In this document: in pieces, positions 10,666 through 18,683 of the stretch
Layout: every line of letters begins with the position of its first letter
Position numbering within the stretch: position 1 is the first letter of the stretch
Program-made: the position numbers and the translations under genes
The notes under the pieces: model-generated
Database searches by the model: none
Told to the model about the DNA's origin: nothing
Seen by the model: only the letters and a program-made list of their open reading frames with translations
From: Microdochium bolleyi
Taxonomy: Eukaryota > Ascomycota > Sordariomycetes > Xylariales > Microdochiaceae
DNA length: 22,110 nucleotides
Reading direction: 5' to 3'
Assembly (NCBI GenBank): GCA_001566295.1
Contig: KQ964317.1
Location: 1-22,110, forward strand

Positions 10666-11906
10666 TGATCTTGGATGTTTCGCAGACCGATTCAGGTAGC
10701 GGGCAGCGGAGAAGACAATGGCGATTGAGAATAACGCCGATCAGGTACAATGAGCAACAAATTTTTCACAGTTGGGACCATGCGTCGTCGGGGTGTGGTA
10801 ACTGGGCATGCGGGTTTCATGCAGGTCAACGTGTACATAGAACATTAGTAATGAAACTACAAGGCCTTTTCTACACTGTAGTCTCATATCATCGTACTCT
10901 TCCATGCCTGGACCACGGTCATGATCCTTTAGGTGAACAATAATTCTTCTACGTTTCAAAGTGCCGAACAAGTTGCTACTAGATACCTCTTGTTTATGCG
11001 AACCCAGCTTGCCGATCTACAAATTTCTCCCCCAAGTGAAGACTATATCCTTCTACACACCACTGTATGTACACAGAGGGAAGTCTTGCTCAGGGATCTG
11101 GAAAGACGAATCGTAATGTGTCCTTCGACGACGCATCACGCACAACACGCAACAACCCGCCGCCCAAGATCGAGAACACAAAGGACGAGTGCAGCTTTGG
11201 ATTGCAACACGTCCATACACGCCACGCGTGAACATTTGGATCCAGTCACTTGGTGCTCAGTGTTGGGTAAATCTCTTTTGGGGGAATTCGAGTACTGTAC
11301 AGTACAGTACCAAAACGCGCAGAATCCAGAGCATGGGACGTGGCATCGCTTGCCAAAACGCCCATCGATACGGCGTATTGCCCCTTGTGGAGGCGCAGTG
11401 GCTCGGACCGACCGCCGTTTAGTGCCAACCCCGAAAGTCTGGTCTTTCGGCGATGCGCGCCATCGTCGGACAGCATTTTCGGCGAAGGATCCAATCGAGC
11501 ATGGACGGCCAATGCCTCTTTTGGAGTCGATTCAGCAAGTACGCTTTCAGAACAGGCGTATCAAATGAGTGTGAACTAATGGAGAATGAACATCTGCCTG
11601 CAATCTGGTCAACCGCCAAGTACTCGAAGCACAGCCAACACTGCCACCAGATTGACCACTTCTTCCTGAGCAATCATGTCCCAAATCGGCGAACCGGATC
11701 CGACCTTCGTGGATCACACTAGAGATACCAGCCTGGATTCTGGACTGCTCCTGCTCCATCCGTCGAGAAATCTAGCTCACTTTGCTGGTTTCACCACCGC
11801 TTCCGTCCTATTTAAACCGCACCAAATACGATCAATCGCCTGCATAAGCAGAGCTTGCCCGGCTCAACTTCGGCTCGGCCATTTGCCGGTCCATGTATGC
11901 ACAGCC

Positions 11907-11963
11907 AAAGCTTCAGTGGAAATTTAAAGCTTCAGTGGAAATTTAGGGCTTCAGTGGAAATTC
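11907..11963. repeat. Three tandem copies of a 19-bp unit
   Basis: The unit AAAGCTTCAGTGGAAATTT occurs at 11907-11925 and 11926-11944, with a slightly diverged third copy at 11945-11963. The unit length is not a multiple of three, so it would shift any reading frame. It lies upstream of the zinc-cluster-like fragment and the BTB gene. It could be a minisatellite or a repeated regulatory site. Confidence 0.85.
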
Positions 11964-12060
11964 TGGACCGATTCAACGAGTCGTCATCAAACTCGGGCTC
12001 TGCCCGATATCCTCCGTTCATTGACTGGCTAGACTGAAATTCCTCTCGCAGTTCCAGTTC

Positions 12061-12230
12061 CCCAGTGTGACCCGCAAGAGCCGCACATCCACTGGATGTG
12101 AACGCTGTCACGACAAACGTGCCCGAAGCCAGCGGCTCAATACACCCGTCAGCGTCGACGTTTCTGTCATCGACGTTACCGCAAACGTACTACACTTCAC
12201 CACCACGGGGACTGGTCGTTTTTCGACCTC
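12061..12230 (+). pseudogene. Possible decayed Zn(II)2Cys6 DNA-binding segment
   Basis: Frame 1 reads RKSRTSTGCERCHDKR, which resembles the first half of a fungal zinc-cluster domain (basic arm, then CxxC). The later cysteines do not follow in this frame. The neighbouring frame from 12120 begins with Cys and later reads RQRRRFCHRR, reminiscent of the second half of such domains. This could be a frameshifted relic or chance similarity. There is no start ATG in frame after the stop at 12022-12024. The call is tentative. Confidence 0.22.
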
Positions 12231-12336
12231 GTGAGTCTTGCGCCACACCATGACCGTGGTGCTAAGCCTAATAGCGTCAATGTCATGGTCTTAAACTCCC
12301 ACAATCTGCCGTCGCTGACCCACAATTGGATCCCAG
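12231..12336 (+). other. Probable intron upstream of the BTB coding region
   Basis: The donor GTGAGT is at 12231, a CTGAC branch site at 12315-12319 and the acceptor CCAG ends at 12336. The frame that leads into the BTB domain is open from the acceptor to the ATG at 12500, and joining it across the intron to frame 1 upstream is also open. It may be a 5'-UTR intron or part of a longer N-terminus whose first exon I cannot identify. Confidence 0.4.
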
Positions 12337-12499
12337 GTGCCTCTCGTCTTTATCTCGAGATATCCCTATTCTACCTTCGAGTTCGCCTCCAACACGCGAG
12401 AATGTCGGAAATACCGATTTCTGGAGCGGCACCACACGTGTCGACGAGACACTGCGCTGGGCCTCCGCCCAGGCACTGGTGGGAGTGCCCAACGACGAA

Positions 12500-13147
12500 A
12501 TGGATACATCCGACAACGACGAAGTCGCTATTCTAGTCGGGGAGAAAAATACCAGGTTTTGCTTCAAAAAGGAAACACTTTGCGCATGCTCATCATTCTT
12601 CGAATCCGCATTCAAAAGGGGGTTTAGAGAGGCAACGGAACAAGAAGTGCGACTGCCGGACCATAACGACAAGGCTTTTGATATTATCGCGAGATGGCTG
12701 TCTGATAGGGATATGTCTAGGTTCGAGGATTTAGAGTGGAGTCTGCTCTGCGCAATCTTCGTACTCGTTGACTATCTTGCGATATCATCTCTTGAAGAAC
12801 CACTCCTTGATGTCCTACGCTCAAAGCGTCACGAGTCCCGAAAAGTTCCAGTTTCGTACGTACAATTCGTCTACGACAATACGCACTTCGGTTCACCTCT
12901 ACGACGCTTATGGGTCAATTGGGTTGTGGACCTTCAGGCGCCTGAGATATTTGAGAGCGAGGAATGGAAATTTCCCATAGAATTCCTGCGTGAATTGGCC
13001 GCAGCCCAGATGGGTGACCGAGGACGCATTATCAAGGAGCTGAAAGACGCCAGTCAGACGATTGGCATGAGGAGTCCGGCGGCTTTGGAGCCTGCCGAGT
13101 GGGTGAAGTCCTTCGAAGAGCCATCTCGACGGTTGCATGGACTATGA
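12500..13147 (+). CDS. BTB/POZ domain protein
   Basis: The ORF encodes 215 residues from the ATG at 12500 to TGA at 13145-13147. Residues 8 to about 75 fit a fungal BTB/POZ fold: VAILVGEKNTRFCFKKETLC, then an SSFFESAF segment and RLPDHNDKAFDIIARWL. The helical remainder matches the usual C-terminal part of fungal BTB proteins (a DYLAI block, VYDNTHFGSPLRRLWVNWV, then EFLRELAAAQMGDR). BTB domains mediate dimerisation and often link substrates to Cullin-3 ubiquitin ligases. No second domain (kelch, MATH, zinc finger) is present, and fungal stand-alone BTB proteins are mostly uncharacterised. The frame is open for 58 codons upstream of the ATG, so a spliced N-terminal extension is possible. The gene converges on the oxidoreductase gene, 212 bp away. 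Confidence 0.8.
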   Translation: MDTSDNDEVAILVGEKNTRFCFKKETLCACSSFFESAFKRGFREATEQEVRLPDHNDKAFDIIARWLSDRDMSRFEDLEWSLLCAIFVLVDYLAISSLEEPLLDVLRSKRHESRKVPVSYVQFVYDNTHFGSPLRRLWVNWVVDLQAPEIFESEEWKFPIEFLRELAAAQMGDRGRIIKELKDASQTIGMRSPAALEPAEWVKSFEEPSRRLHGL

Positions 13148-13359
13148 GTTCCCACTCTTGGAATTACTCGAGGCTGGGTCGTTCCATCTCGTCACCCGCG
13201 ACTGCCCGTTGTTACCTGGAATTAACGGACGAGAACAGTTCATATGTACGGTTCATACAATCCATGCATATGCTAGTGAGTTGGTAGAGCCCATAAGGTC
13301 CACGCATATAGTGAAGCACTGCCGGGGTCTCGAGCGCCACAGTCCCTTCCCCGTCTTAT

Positions 13360-14280
13360 TCACTTCATCAGGTAAGTGCCCACAGCCGCAATACCCGCAT
13401 CGTATCCATGGTCTCTCTCCACCTTCTCCATCAAGCCCCCAAATTCCTCCAACACTGTCCCGTCAACTCCCTCGTCGGCCGCGGCAGCCAGTATGTTCTG
13501 CACGCCCACCGCCATCATGCCAACCGGATTCCCATCATTCTCCACCCAGTCTTCGGCGTCCCACGCACGCGCAATGCCCGTCATATACGGAACTAGTGCA
13601 GCGATCATAGGCACAATCTTCTCCTGAACGACAGGCACCAGCTTGGCATTGGGCTTCCCTCGCTTCAGGAGTGCCATGCCCAGGAAGCCGCCGGCGAACA
13701 TGCCGTACATGGGCGCGAGGGAGGCAAGGTCGTACCGAGAGGCCGCACCGACATCGGCACCGAGGTAGTCAGGCTTGCCGATGGGTGAGACAAGCTCGAC
13801 GAGGCGGGATGTGGCGCCGTCGGGGGTTTCAGTGCTCCCCTGGCCACCACTGAGGAAGAGGAATGCGTGAGGGCCGCCAACCATCTGCGGAGTAACCATG
13901 ATGGCCCCGTCGAGGTAGACGATGGTGCCGAGGGACGTGAAGTACGTTTCCATCTCGCGAGCCTCCTTCGGGGTGCCGTTGGTGAGGTTGATGACGGACT
14001 TGCCCTTCAGGACAGCTCCGGGCTCGCCAATCGACGAGAAGATCTTGGTGATGGTGGCGTAGTCGAGAAGACAGAGCACGATCACGCCGCTCCTTGACAG
14101 CGCCTGGGCGAGGTCCGGCTCAAAGGTTGCGCCGGCGTCGATGGCGGCCTGGACTTGAGGACGAGACTTGGTGCGGTTCCAGATAGTCACGGAATGCGAC
14201 GCCTTGCGAAGGGCTTGGATCGCCGCCGTGCCCATGTTGCCGACGCCTAAGAACGTCACCTTTCCGTTAAAGGACGCCAT
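13360..14280 (-). CDS. Imine reductase / reductive aminase-like NADP(H)-dependent oxidoreductase
   Basis: This is a single-exon gene of 306 residues, from the ATG at 14280 to TGA at 13360-13362. It starts with a Rossmann fold: GVGNMG at residues 12-17, and WNRT at 34-37 after strand 2, typical of NADP(H) preference in this superfamily (6-phosphogluconate/beta-hydroxyacid dehydrogenases). NLTNGTP at 98-104 and LDGAIMVTPQMVGGP at 123-137 are characteristic of imine reductases. Asp184 (YDLASL) and Tyr192 (MYG) have the same eight-residue spacing as the Asp169/Tyr177 pair I recall from the Aspergillus reductive aminase. It probably reduces a cyclic imine, or couples a carbonyl to an amine, in the cytosol; the substrate cannot be inferred. 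The helical C-terminal half and total length fit the family. No signal peptide or membrane segment is seen. Confidence 0.87.
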   Translation of the reverse strand: MASFNGKVTFLGVGNMGTAAIQALRKASHSVTIWNRTKSRPQVQAAIDAGATFEPDLAQALSRSGVIVLCLLDYATITKIFSSIGEPGAVLKGKSVINLTNGTPKEAREMETYFTSLGTIVYLDGAIMVTPQMVGGPHAFLFLSGGQGSTETPDGATSRLVELVSPIGKPDYLGADVGAASRYDLASLAPMYGMFAGGFLGMALLKRGKPNAKLVPVVQEKIVPMIAALVPYMTGIARAWDAEDWVENDGNPVGMMAVGVQNILAAAADEGVDGTVLEEFGGLMEKVERDHGYDAGIAAVGTYLMK

Positions 14281-14387
14281 GGATAATTATAGGTTAGGAT
14301 AAGGCTTATCGGTGAAGGTGATTGTATGGGCGACACCGCAATGAAGCCAAGGAGCTGGTTGTTACCTCCTTTCCCGACTCTCGACCT

Positions 14388-14396
14388 CGATATAAG
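14388..14396 (-). promoter_or_regulatory. TATA-like element upstream of the oxidoreductase gene
   Basis: Read on the minus strand, the sequence CTTATATCG lies about 110 bp before the start codon at 14280, with a C/T-containing leader between. The position suits a core promoter for the minus-strand gene, but there is no further support. Confidence 0.25.
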
Positions 14397-14930
14397 TATC
14401 TATTTATCTTTGGACTTACACGGCCTCATCCGAACTTGTTGATCCGATCTTACATGGTGATTGACATGCCCAGTCCAATAGGCGTCGCCATAACAGCTTC
14501 GCAGTAGCTGTTGTGGTCGGCGAAAGAGTCACAGCTGACAAAGCGTAACTGTTAAGCAGGCCCGGGGTGAGGGATAGCCAGGAGCCAATGCCGAGACGCT
14601 TTATTATTTGATTGAGTCCACGGAACATGTTACCGCACCTGATCTGGGTTTAGTTGACGCAGCTAACCAATAGGGTGCCTCGAGAATTTGTAAGCCGCCA
14701 AGTGTCAGCCCGCGATGGGCTCCGGACCGTAAGTTCGCCCGAGTCCCCTTGGCGGATATTTGTAAGCGCATGAGGTGCTTTTCCACCCGAGGTACATATA
14801 ATTATTCATCTCTCTGCCGTGGGACTACGTTAGGATTAATCGCATAATTATGTATGTAGCCAGACCGTCAGCCTTCGTGTGGCGTCGAACATGTGGCTTG
14901 TATTCTTTGTCATCGGCGACAAACGCTGGA

Positions 14931-15008
14931 CCAATCACAAACGTGGCTGGGAAGCATACGGGTACATAGTTGTGGCCGTAGAATGGAGTGGAACGCACAC
15001 TATATAAG
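14931..15008 (+). promoter_or_regulatory. Promoter-like block: CCAAT and TATATAAG
   Basis: CCAATCAC begins at 14931 and TATATAAG lies at 15001-15008, spaced about 65 bp apart as in many eukaryotic promoters. Just downstream is a small inverted repeat, CGGGCCC (15015-15021) and GGGCCCG (15028-15034), then an ATG with a good context at 15061. Which transcript it would drive is unknown. Confidence 0.4.
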
Positions 15009-15060
15009 CCACAGCGGGCCCTAAAACGGGCCCGTGCTATGAATATTTAAACACTGAAAA

Positions 15061-15156
15061 ATGGACACAGATTTCGGTCTCTACTGTACTGTACCGTTCC
15101 CAGCCATATGGCCAGACATATGTAGCGGGGATCTTTTCGCTGTGGAGCCGCGATGA
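15061..15156 (+). CDS. Hypothetical 31-residue ORF behind a promoter-like block
   Basis: The ATG at 15061 has context AAAAATGG and is 53 bp after a TATATAAG element. It encodes 31 residues and ends with TGA at 15154-15156. The peptide (starting MDTDFGLYC) has no recognisable motif and no clear signal peptide. It could be a true short ORF, the first exon of a spliced gene or chance. Only the promoter arrangement supports it. Confidence 0.2.
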   Translation: MDTDFGLYCTVPFPAIWPDICSGDLFAVEPR

Positions 15157-15866
15157 AGCTGCACGTCGACAAGCGCTCGACTCACCCACGGCACGGATAG
15201 CTCGGATCAAGCCTGACTAGCAGCAGTACTGTAGCAGCAGTCCGCGATCATCAGTACATATCATCAAGGATGGAACAGGCTCCAGACATTTCAGTGGGCG
15301 CACGACACCACGGTCTTTGTGCCGCGTCGCGGACGGCATCTTCAGGTGAGTCGGGACACCGCGCATGCCACGCTGGCACCGTCGCCCTCGGGTCCAAGGG
15401 CTCGGGTCCAGCACAGGCAAACCAGCAGGGATGTCTGGCCCCGCGTGCGCCTGTTTGCTGCAAATCAAGACGGAGTCGTTACGTTCATCCTGAGCGATAT
15501 CCACGGGCGTTAAGTGATTGCCAGTGAGTGCATCGACCCTCGCCTCACCTCACCTCACCGAGCGAGAGGAGCCCCGCGAGCAAGAAGGCCCCTGCTGCGG
15601 TGACGCGCATTCTCCGTCTTGGTAGAGCTTATTCGGTACTGACACTGACCGTGCCACGTGTTTCGTGACCGGGGCCAAACAACCTTGGCGAGCGGGGGTC
15701 CTGCTCCTGTACCCTGTCCAAGGCATGTATGGCATGGCTTCCAAAACTTACCTTATCTTCGAGACGTTGCGCCAAAGCGCCGTTTACCGATGATGAGTGA
15801 AGTCTCATGCGACCTTGGTGCGTTGATGAGTTGGTATTTATGTTTTTCCAGCGCTTGTTTGAGAGA

Positions 15867-15911
15867 TCCCCCCCCCCCCCCCCCTTTTTCCCCTCTTTCT
15901 TTTTTCTCCCT
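15867..15911. repeat. 45-nt pure pyrimidine tract with 17 consecutive C
   Basis: Positions 15868-15884 are 17 C in a row, followed by mixed T/C runs to 15911. The complementary strand is a purine tract with G17. Such tracts can form triplex or G-quadruplex structures, and they are also frequent sites of length error in sequencing. Confidence 0.9.
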
Positions 15912-16643
15912 ATTCTTTTTCCATATTTGTGGTTCGTTCTTAAATTCGCTTCTCTCGGCTGCACTTTGATTCATGACCTACTTCGACACATCCGCAGCTC
16001 ACACATGGTCCCCTTGTCCTACAGTGCCCTTCCCAGCTTGCGGTGTGCCCGTCACCGTTTGCGACATGGGCGGAAGAACATCAAGCAGAGCTAGAGCAGC
16101 TATTTTGGAAAAACTCTCTGGAGGTACCCATGACCTGACTAGACAGCCTTGGAAGCTCTTAAATACCATTGATTTGGCCAGGGTACAGAAACATGTACGA
16201 GGCACCACCAGCCACACAAATTCGTAACAAGCCCAGGAAGGTTTGGATGCCCTACACATCCAACAGTACAACGGTAATAACTCTAAAAACAAATGAGCAT
16301 TACCCTTGGCGAGATCTATATGTAAGAGGGTAAGTCGCCGCGAAGAAACCACGAATCTGCACTTCGAGTTTTGCCACCGTAGTTATATGGCTGAACATGC
16401 CTTGGCTTATCAGTAATTGTTATCACCGCTGTCAAGCTATCCACGTAGTTCACAAGCTGGGAAAGGGAAGGTTTTATCGTGCTGGTTCATATTCATCCAT
16501 ACATCGTAACATTCCGACGACTCTCGACATAAGTACAATTTCACAAGCTTTATATTATTGTTAATAGTACCCAATAATCCCAACACTCGATCGCAAACTC
16601 TCAATCACACACCACAATACAGCACATGCGGTCCTATCCTGCC

Positions 16644-16981
16644 TTATCTCTCTTTTGGGGTCGTACGCGGAACTTTTGATATCTTGCTCCTTGCGGGCCT
16701 CCGAGGCTCGGCGATTATGAACTGCCTGCTTCCTGGATCCGGAGGCCCAAGAGGCTCCACGTACCCGTTCTTTCTCCTCTGGGCTTCCGTCAGCTCGGCA
16801 CATGCAAAGGAAGACAAGACGGAGAGGGAGGAGCCGATTACGATGTAGTGGAAAACTATGTGATCGTGCTGTGTACTGGCTTGCCGGGTTTCGGTGGCAT
16901 GAGACGCTTGCCTTCGGACAAGTTGTTCAGTGGACTACCATTTGACGTACGTCTGCCGAAGCGGGGGCTGCTGCACTGCAT
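16644..16981 (-). CDS. Candidate small secreted or single-pass protein, two exons
   Basis: Exons 16981-16951 and 16855-16644 give 80 residues ending in TAA. The intron 16856-16950 has a strong donor GTACGT and acceptor ATAG, and the phase-1 join is exact. After a short basic start, residues 12-30 are hydrophobic (FHYIVIGSSLSVLSSFACA), like a signal peptide with an Ala-x-Ala-type end or a membrane anchor. The rest is hydrophilic and basic (LTEAQRRKNGYVEPLGPPDP, then Arg/Lys-rich). I recognise no family. The branch site is weak. An ORF at 17426-17704 on the same strand, ending in a consensus donor, could be an upstream exon of the same gene. This is a prediction from splice signals and composition only. 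Confidence 0.35.
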
Positions 16982-17425
16982 GGTTCGAGGTGCAGATGCA
17001 GATAACGCGTGTGCGTAGGGCCACATTTCATGCGGGATGCAATGACGTTAAAGCCACGCGGTGTTCCCAAGCGCCTTGTCACACATGCATCCAAACACGA
17101 CAAGGCCGCTCAGATCAGCGTCCTTTCCCCTCTCTTCCTTCCGTACGATACGCTGCCGAAGCGAACCTTTTGTGGCTGGAGATAGGTGGTAGTTGGCCCC
17201 GTTGTTGTATACCTATTGGAAAACGGACGGAAGGGTCCGGCTGAGGTAGGTACATGTGTTGTCGGGTTTCCTGGCCTTGCCCGGGAAGCCTCCGCGCAAG
17301 AGGGGCGCCACGGTCGGGATGTTGTACATGCAGAATATGCGCGAGAGTTGATTTTAGTGTGGGGCGGAGCGCGGGATGTGAAGTCAGTGGAAGTGGGTGG
17401 GAATGCTGCATGTTATTGTTCTCAC

Positions 17426-17704
17426 CTGCATATTTTGACCTTGTGCTTGCAGAGCTCCCGCATCCCGGGCTTGCATGGCTCCAGCTGCCTTTTGATCGTG
17501 TCGCCCTATCATCGCATCCTCGTGGCCGGGGTCGTCGGTTTCACCAATGCTCATCTCGTCGTTCGCTGGGTCGGTGGCGCCCGCGTATGGCAGGGATGTC
17601 TTCCGCGCGGACGGAGTCTTTTGCGCGTAGAGACACGGGACAATCAGATGCCAGCACCTCGTCAAGAGACTCTGCCGTAGCAATGCAGCAGAGAACCAAG
17701 CCAT
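17426..17704 (-). other. Possible 5' exon ending in a consensus donor
   Basis: The ATG at 17704 opens 93 codons that end exactly at CAG/GTGAGA (donor at 17425). The N-terminus (MAWFSAALLRQSLLTRC) is Ser/Leu/Arg-rich, like a mitochondrial presequence or signal; the later part is charged and Ala/Gln-rich. I cannot place the next exon with confidence: acceptors near 17220-17236 or the exon at 16855 are options. No family is recognised. Confidence 0.22.
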
Positions 17705-18197
17705 GCCGTGGAATTGGCATGGCAGTTTTGTCCCGAAAGGCTACAGGGATGAGTGCCAAAGGCCAAAACAGCGAATCGTCATCGCGATCCGGGGGCTGCC
17801 GCCTTCCCGGCAACCTTTCTTTGAGCGTTGTCGAAGTCGCACAGTGCTTTGCTTGGTCCCTTCAAATATAAAAAATCCCACGGACCGCGTGGCGTATTGT
17901 AAAAGGTCGTCTGCAGGCCTGCTTGCATCAGCGTGAGATACTTGTCGGAGCAGGGACGTCGTCCATGATATGGTACAAACTAAGAGTACTGTGCTGCTGG
18001 TTATGGGGTACAGTCACTAGCGAAATCGGCTTCCGCTTTTCATTTACTGATTAATTGTCTGGGGACCCGTTTTCAGGGCCTCTTGGCGCTTACGCCGTGC
18101 CTGTTCCCACGGTCAAATGTTCCGCACAGTCCAGTACAGTGCATGCGACCTCACTGCCTTGCTTACTTAAGAAAATGAGAAGCCTAACCGCTTGATG

Positions 18198-18219
18198 GCG
18201 GTCCCGCGGTCGGGACCGC
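18198..18219. repeat. Perfect 9-bp inverted repeat with CGG/CCG arms
   Basis: GCGGTCCCG (18198-18206) is separated by four bases from its exact reverse complement CGGGACCGC (18211-18219). Inverted CGG-containing half sites are the usual target form for fungal zinc-cluster regulators, so this may be an operator-like site. It could also act as a hairpin near the 3' side of the hydrolase gene. Confidence 0.6.
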
Positions 18220-18683
18220 ACCAAGATGCGGGCCGGCCCTCGAGAGGCCGTTTCGGGCGTATGACTAGGTACTGCCCTTCCCGAGGATCTATTCCCCTAT
18301 TCTCTCTTCTGAACTAGACTTCGCGCATTCCTTCTATCACCAGAATCCTTCATGCGCTACGACTTGGTCCTCAAGTAGTCCGTTGTGGGCGCGTGCGACA
18401 CCTTTGGGCGAAGGGGATAGCAAAACCAGCTTCCCTTTCTCTCCCGGGAAAGTTCTGCGTCTTGAGCAAGTCTGCAATCTCAGCGCCTTGCAAGCTTGAA
18501 TTGAGAACCTATAATTTAAGTGTGATCTATCCTGACATGGGAGATGCATGGATCAGCGAGGAATGCTTTGCCGATCTGGTAGCGAAAGCTAATACGCATC
18601 GCTTCTCGAACACTGGTGGGTCGGCATCGTTTCGTTTCGGCTGTCTATTAAAGCACACACTTCGCAAGATCATATACAGCAAG

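Larger units (their letters stand above)
10666..12499. other. Intergenic region, 1.8 kb, with tandem repeats and possible gene relic
   Basis: No reading frame here has recognisable family features. A frame at 10933-11568 is open for 211 codons but begins at GTG and looks like no family I know. Other content includes a GTACTGTACAGTAC palindrome at 11292-11305, a TATA-like stretch near 11809-11817, three 19-bp repeats (11907-11963), a zinc-cluster-like fragment (from about 12061) and a well-formed intron signal set (12231-12336) leading into the BTB gene. Confidence 0.55.
14281..16643. other. Intergenic region, 2.4 kb, with promoter-like block and C-tract
   Basis: No ORF here shows family features. 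Visible content includes a CCAAT/TATA pair with a 31-codon ORF (14931-15156), an ATG at 15270 followed by a consensus donor (CAG/GTGAGT at 15346) that suggests a possible exon of unknown identity, and a 17-C tract within 45 nt of pure pyrimidine (15867-15911). Confidence 0.5.
16982..18683. other. Intergenic region, 1.7 kb, little supported content
   Basis: Apart from the possible exon at 17426-17704 and the inverted repeat at 18198-18219, I see nothing that supports a gene. A plus-strand frame that starts at GTG (17186-17680) overlaps the possible exon and has no features. The plus-strand frame at 18393-19085 overlaps the last exons of the minus-strand hydrolase and is antisense to them. Confidence 0.5.

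Noticed and set aside
9848..10750. Minus-strand 300-codon open frame
   Set aside because: It is antisense to the membrane-protein gene and rich in Arg, Pro, Ser and Cys, as expected of the shadow of a GC-rich gene.
11292..11305. Palindrome GTACTGTACAGTAC, with related GTACTGTAC strings near 15084 and 15226
   Set aside because: It is a short self-complementary string built from a simple GTAC/TGTAC unit and is not linked to any gene start; too weak to call a site.
10933..11568. Plus-strand 211-codon open frame
   Set aside because: It begins with GTG, has no recognisable motif and mixed composition, and lies in a region with no clear promoter or splice structure.
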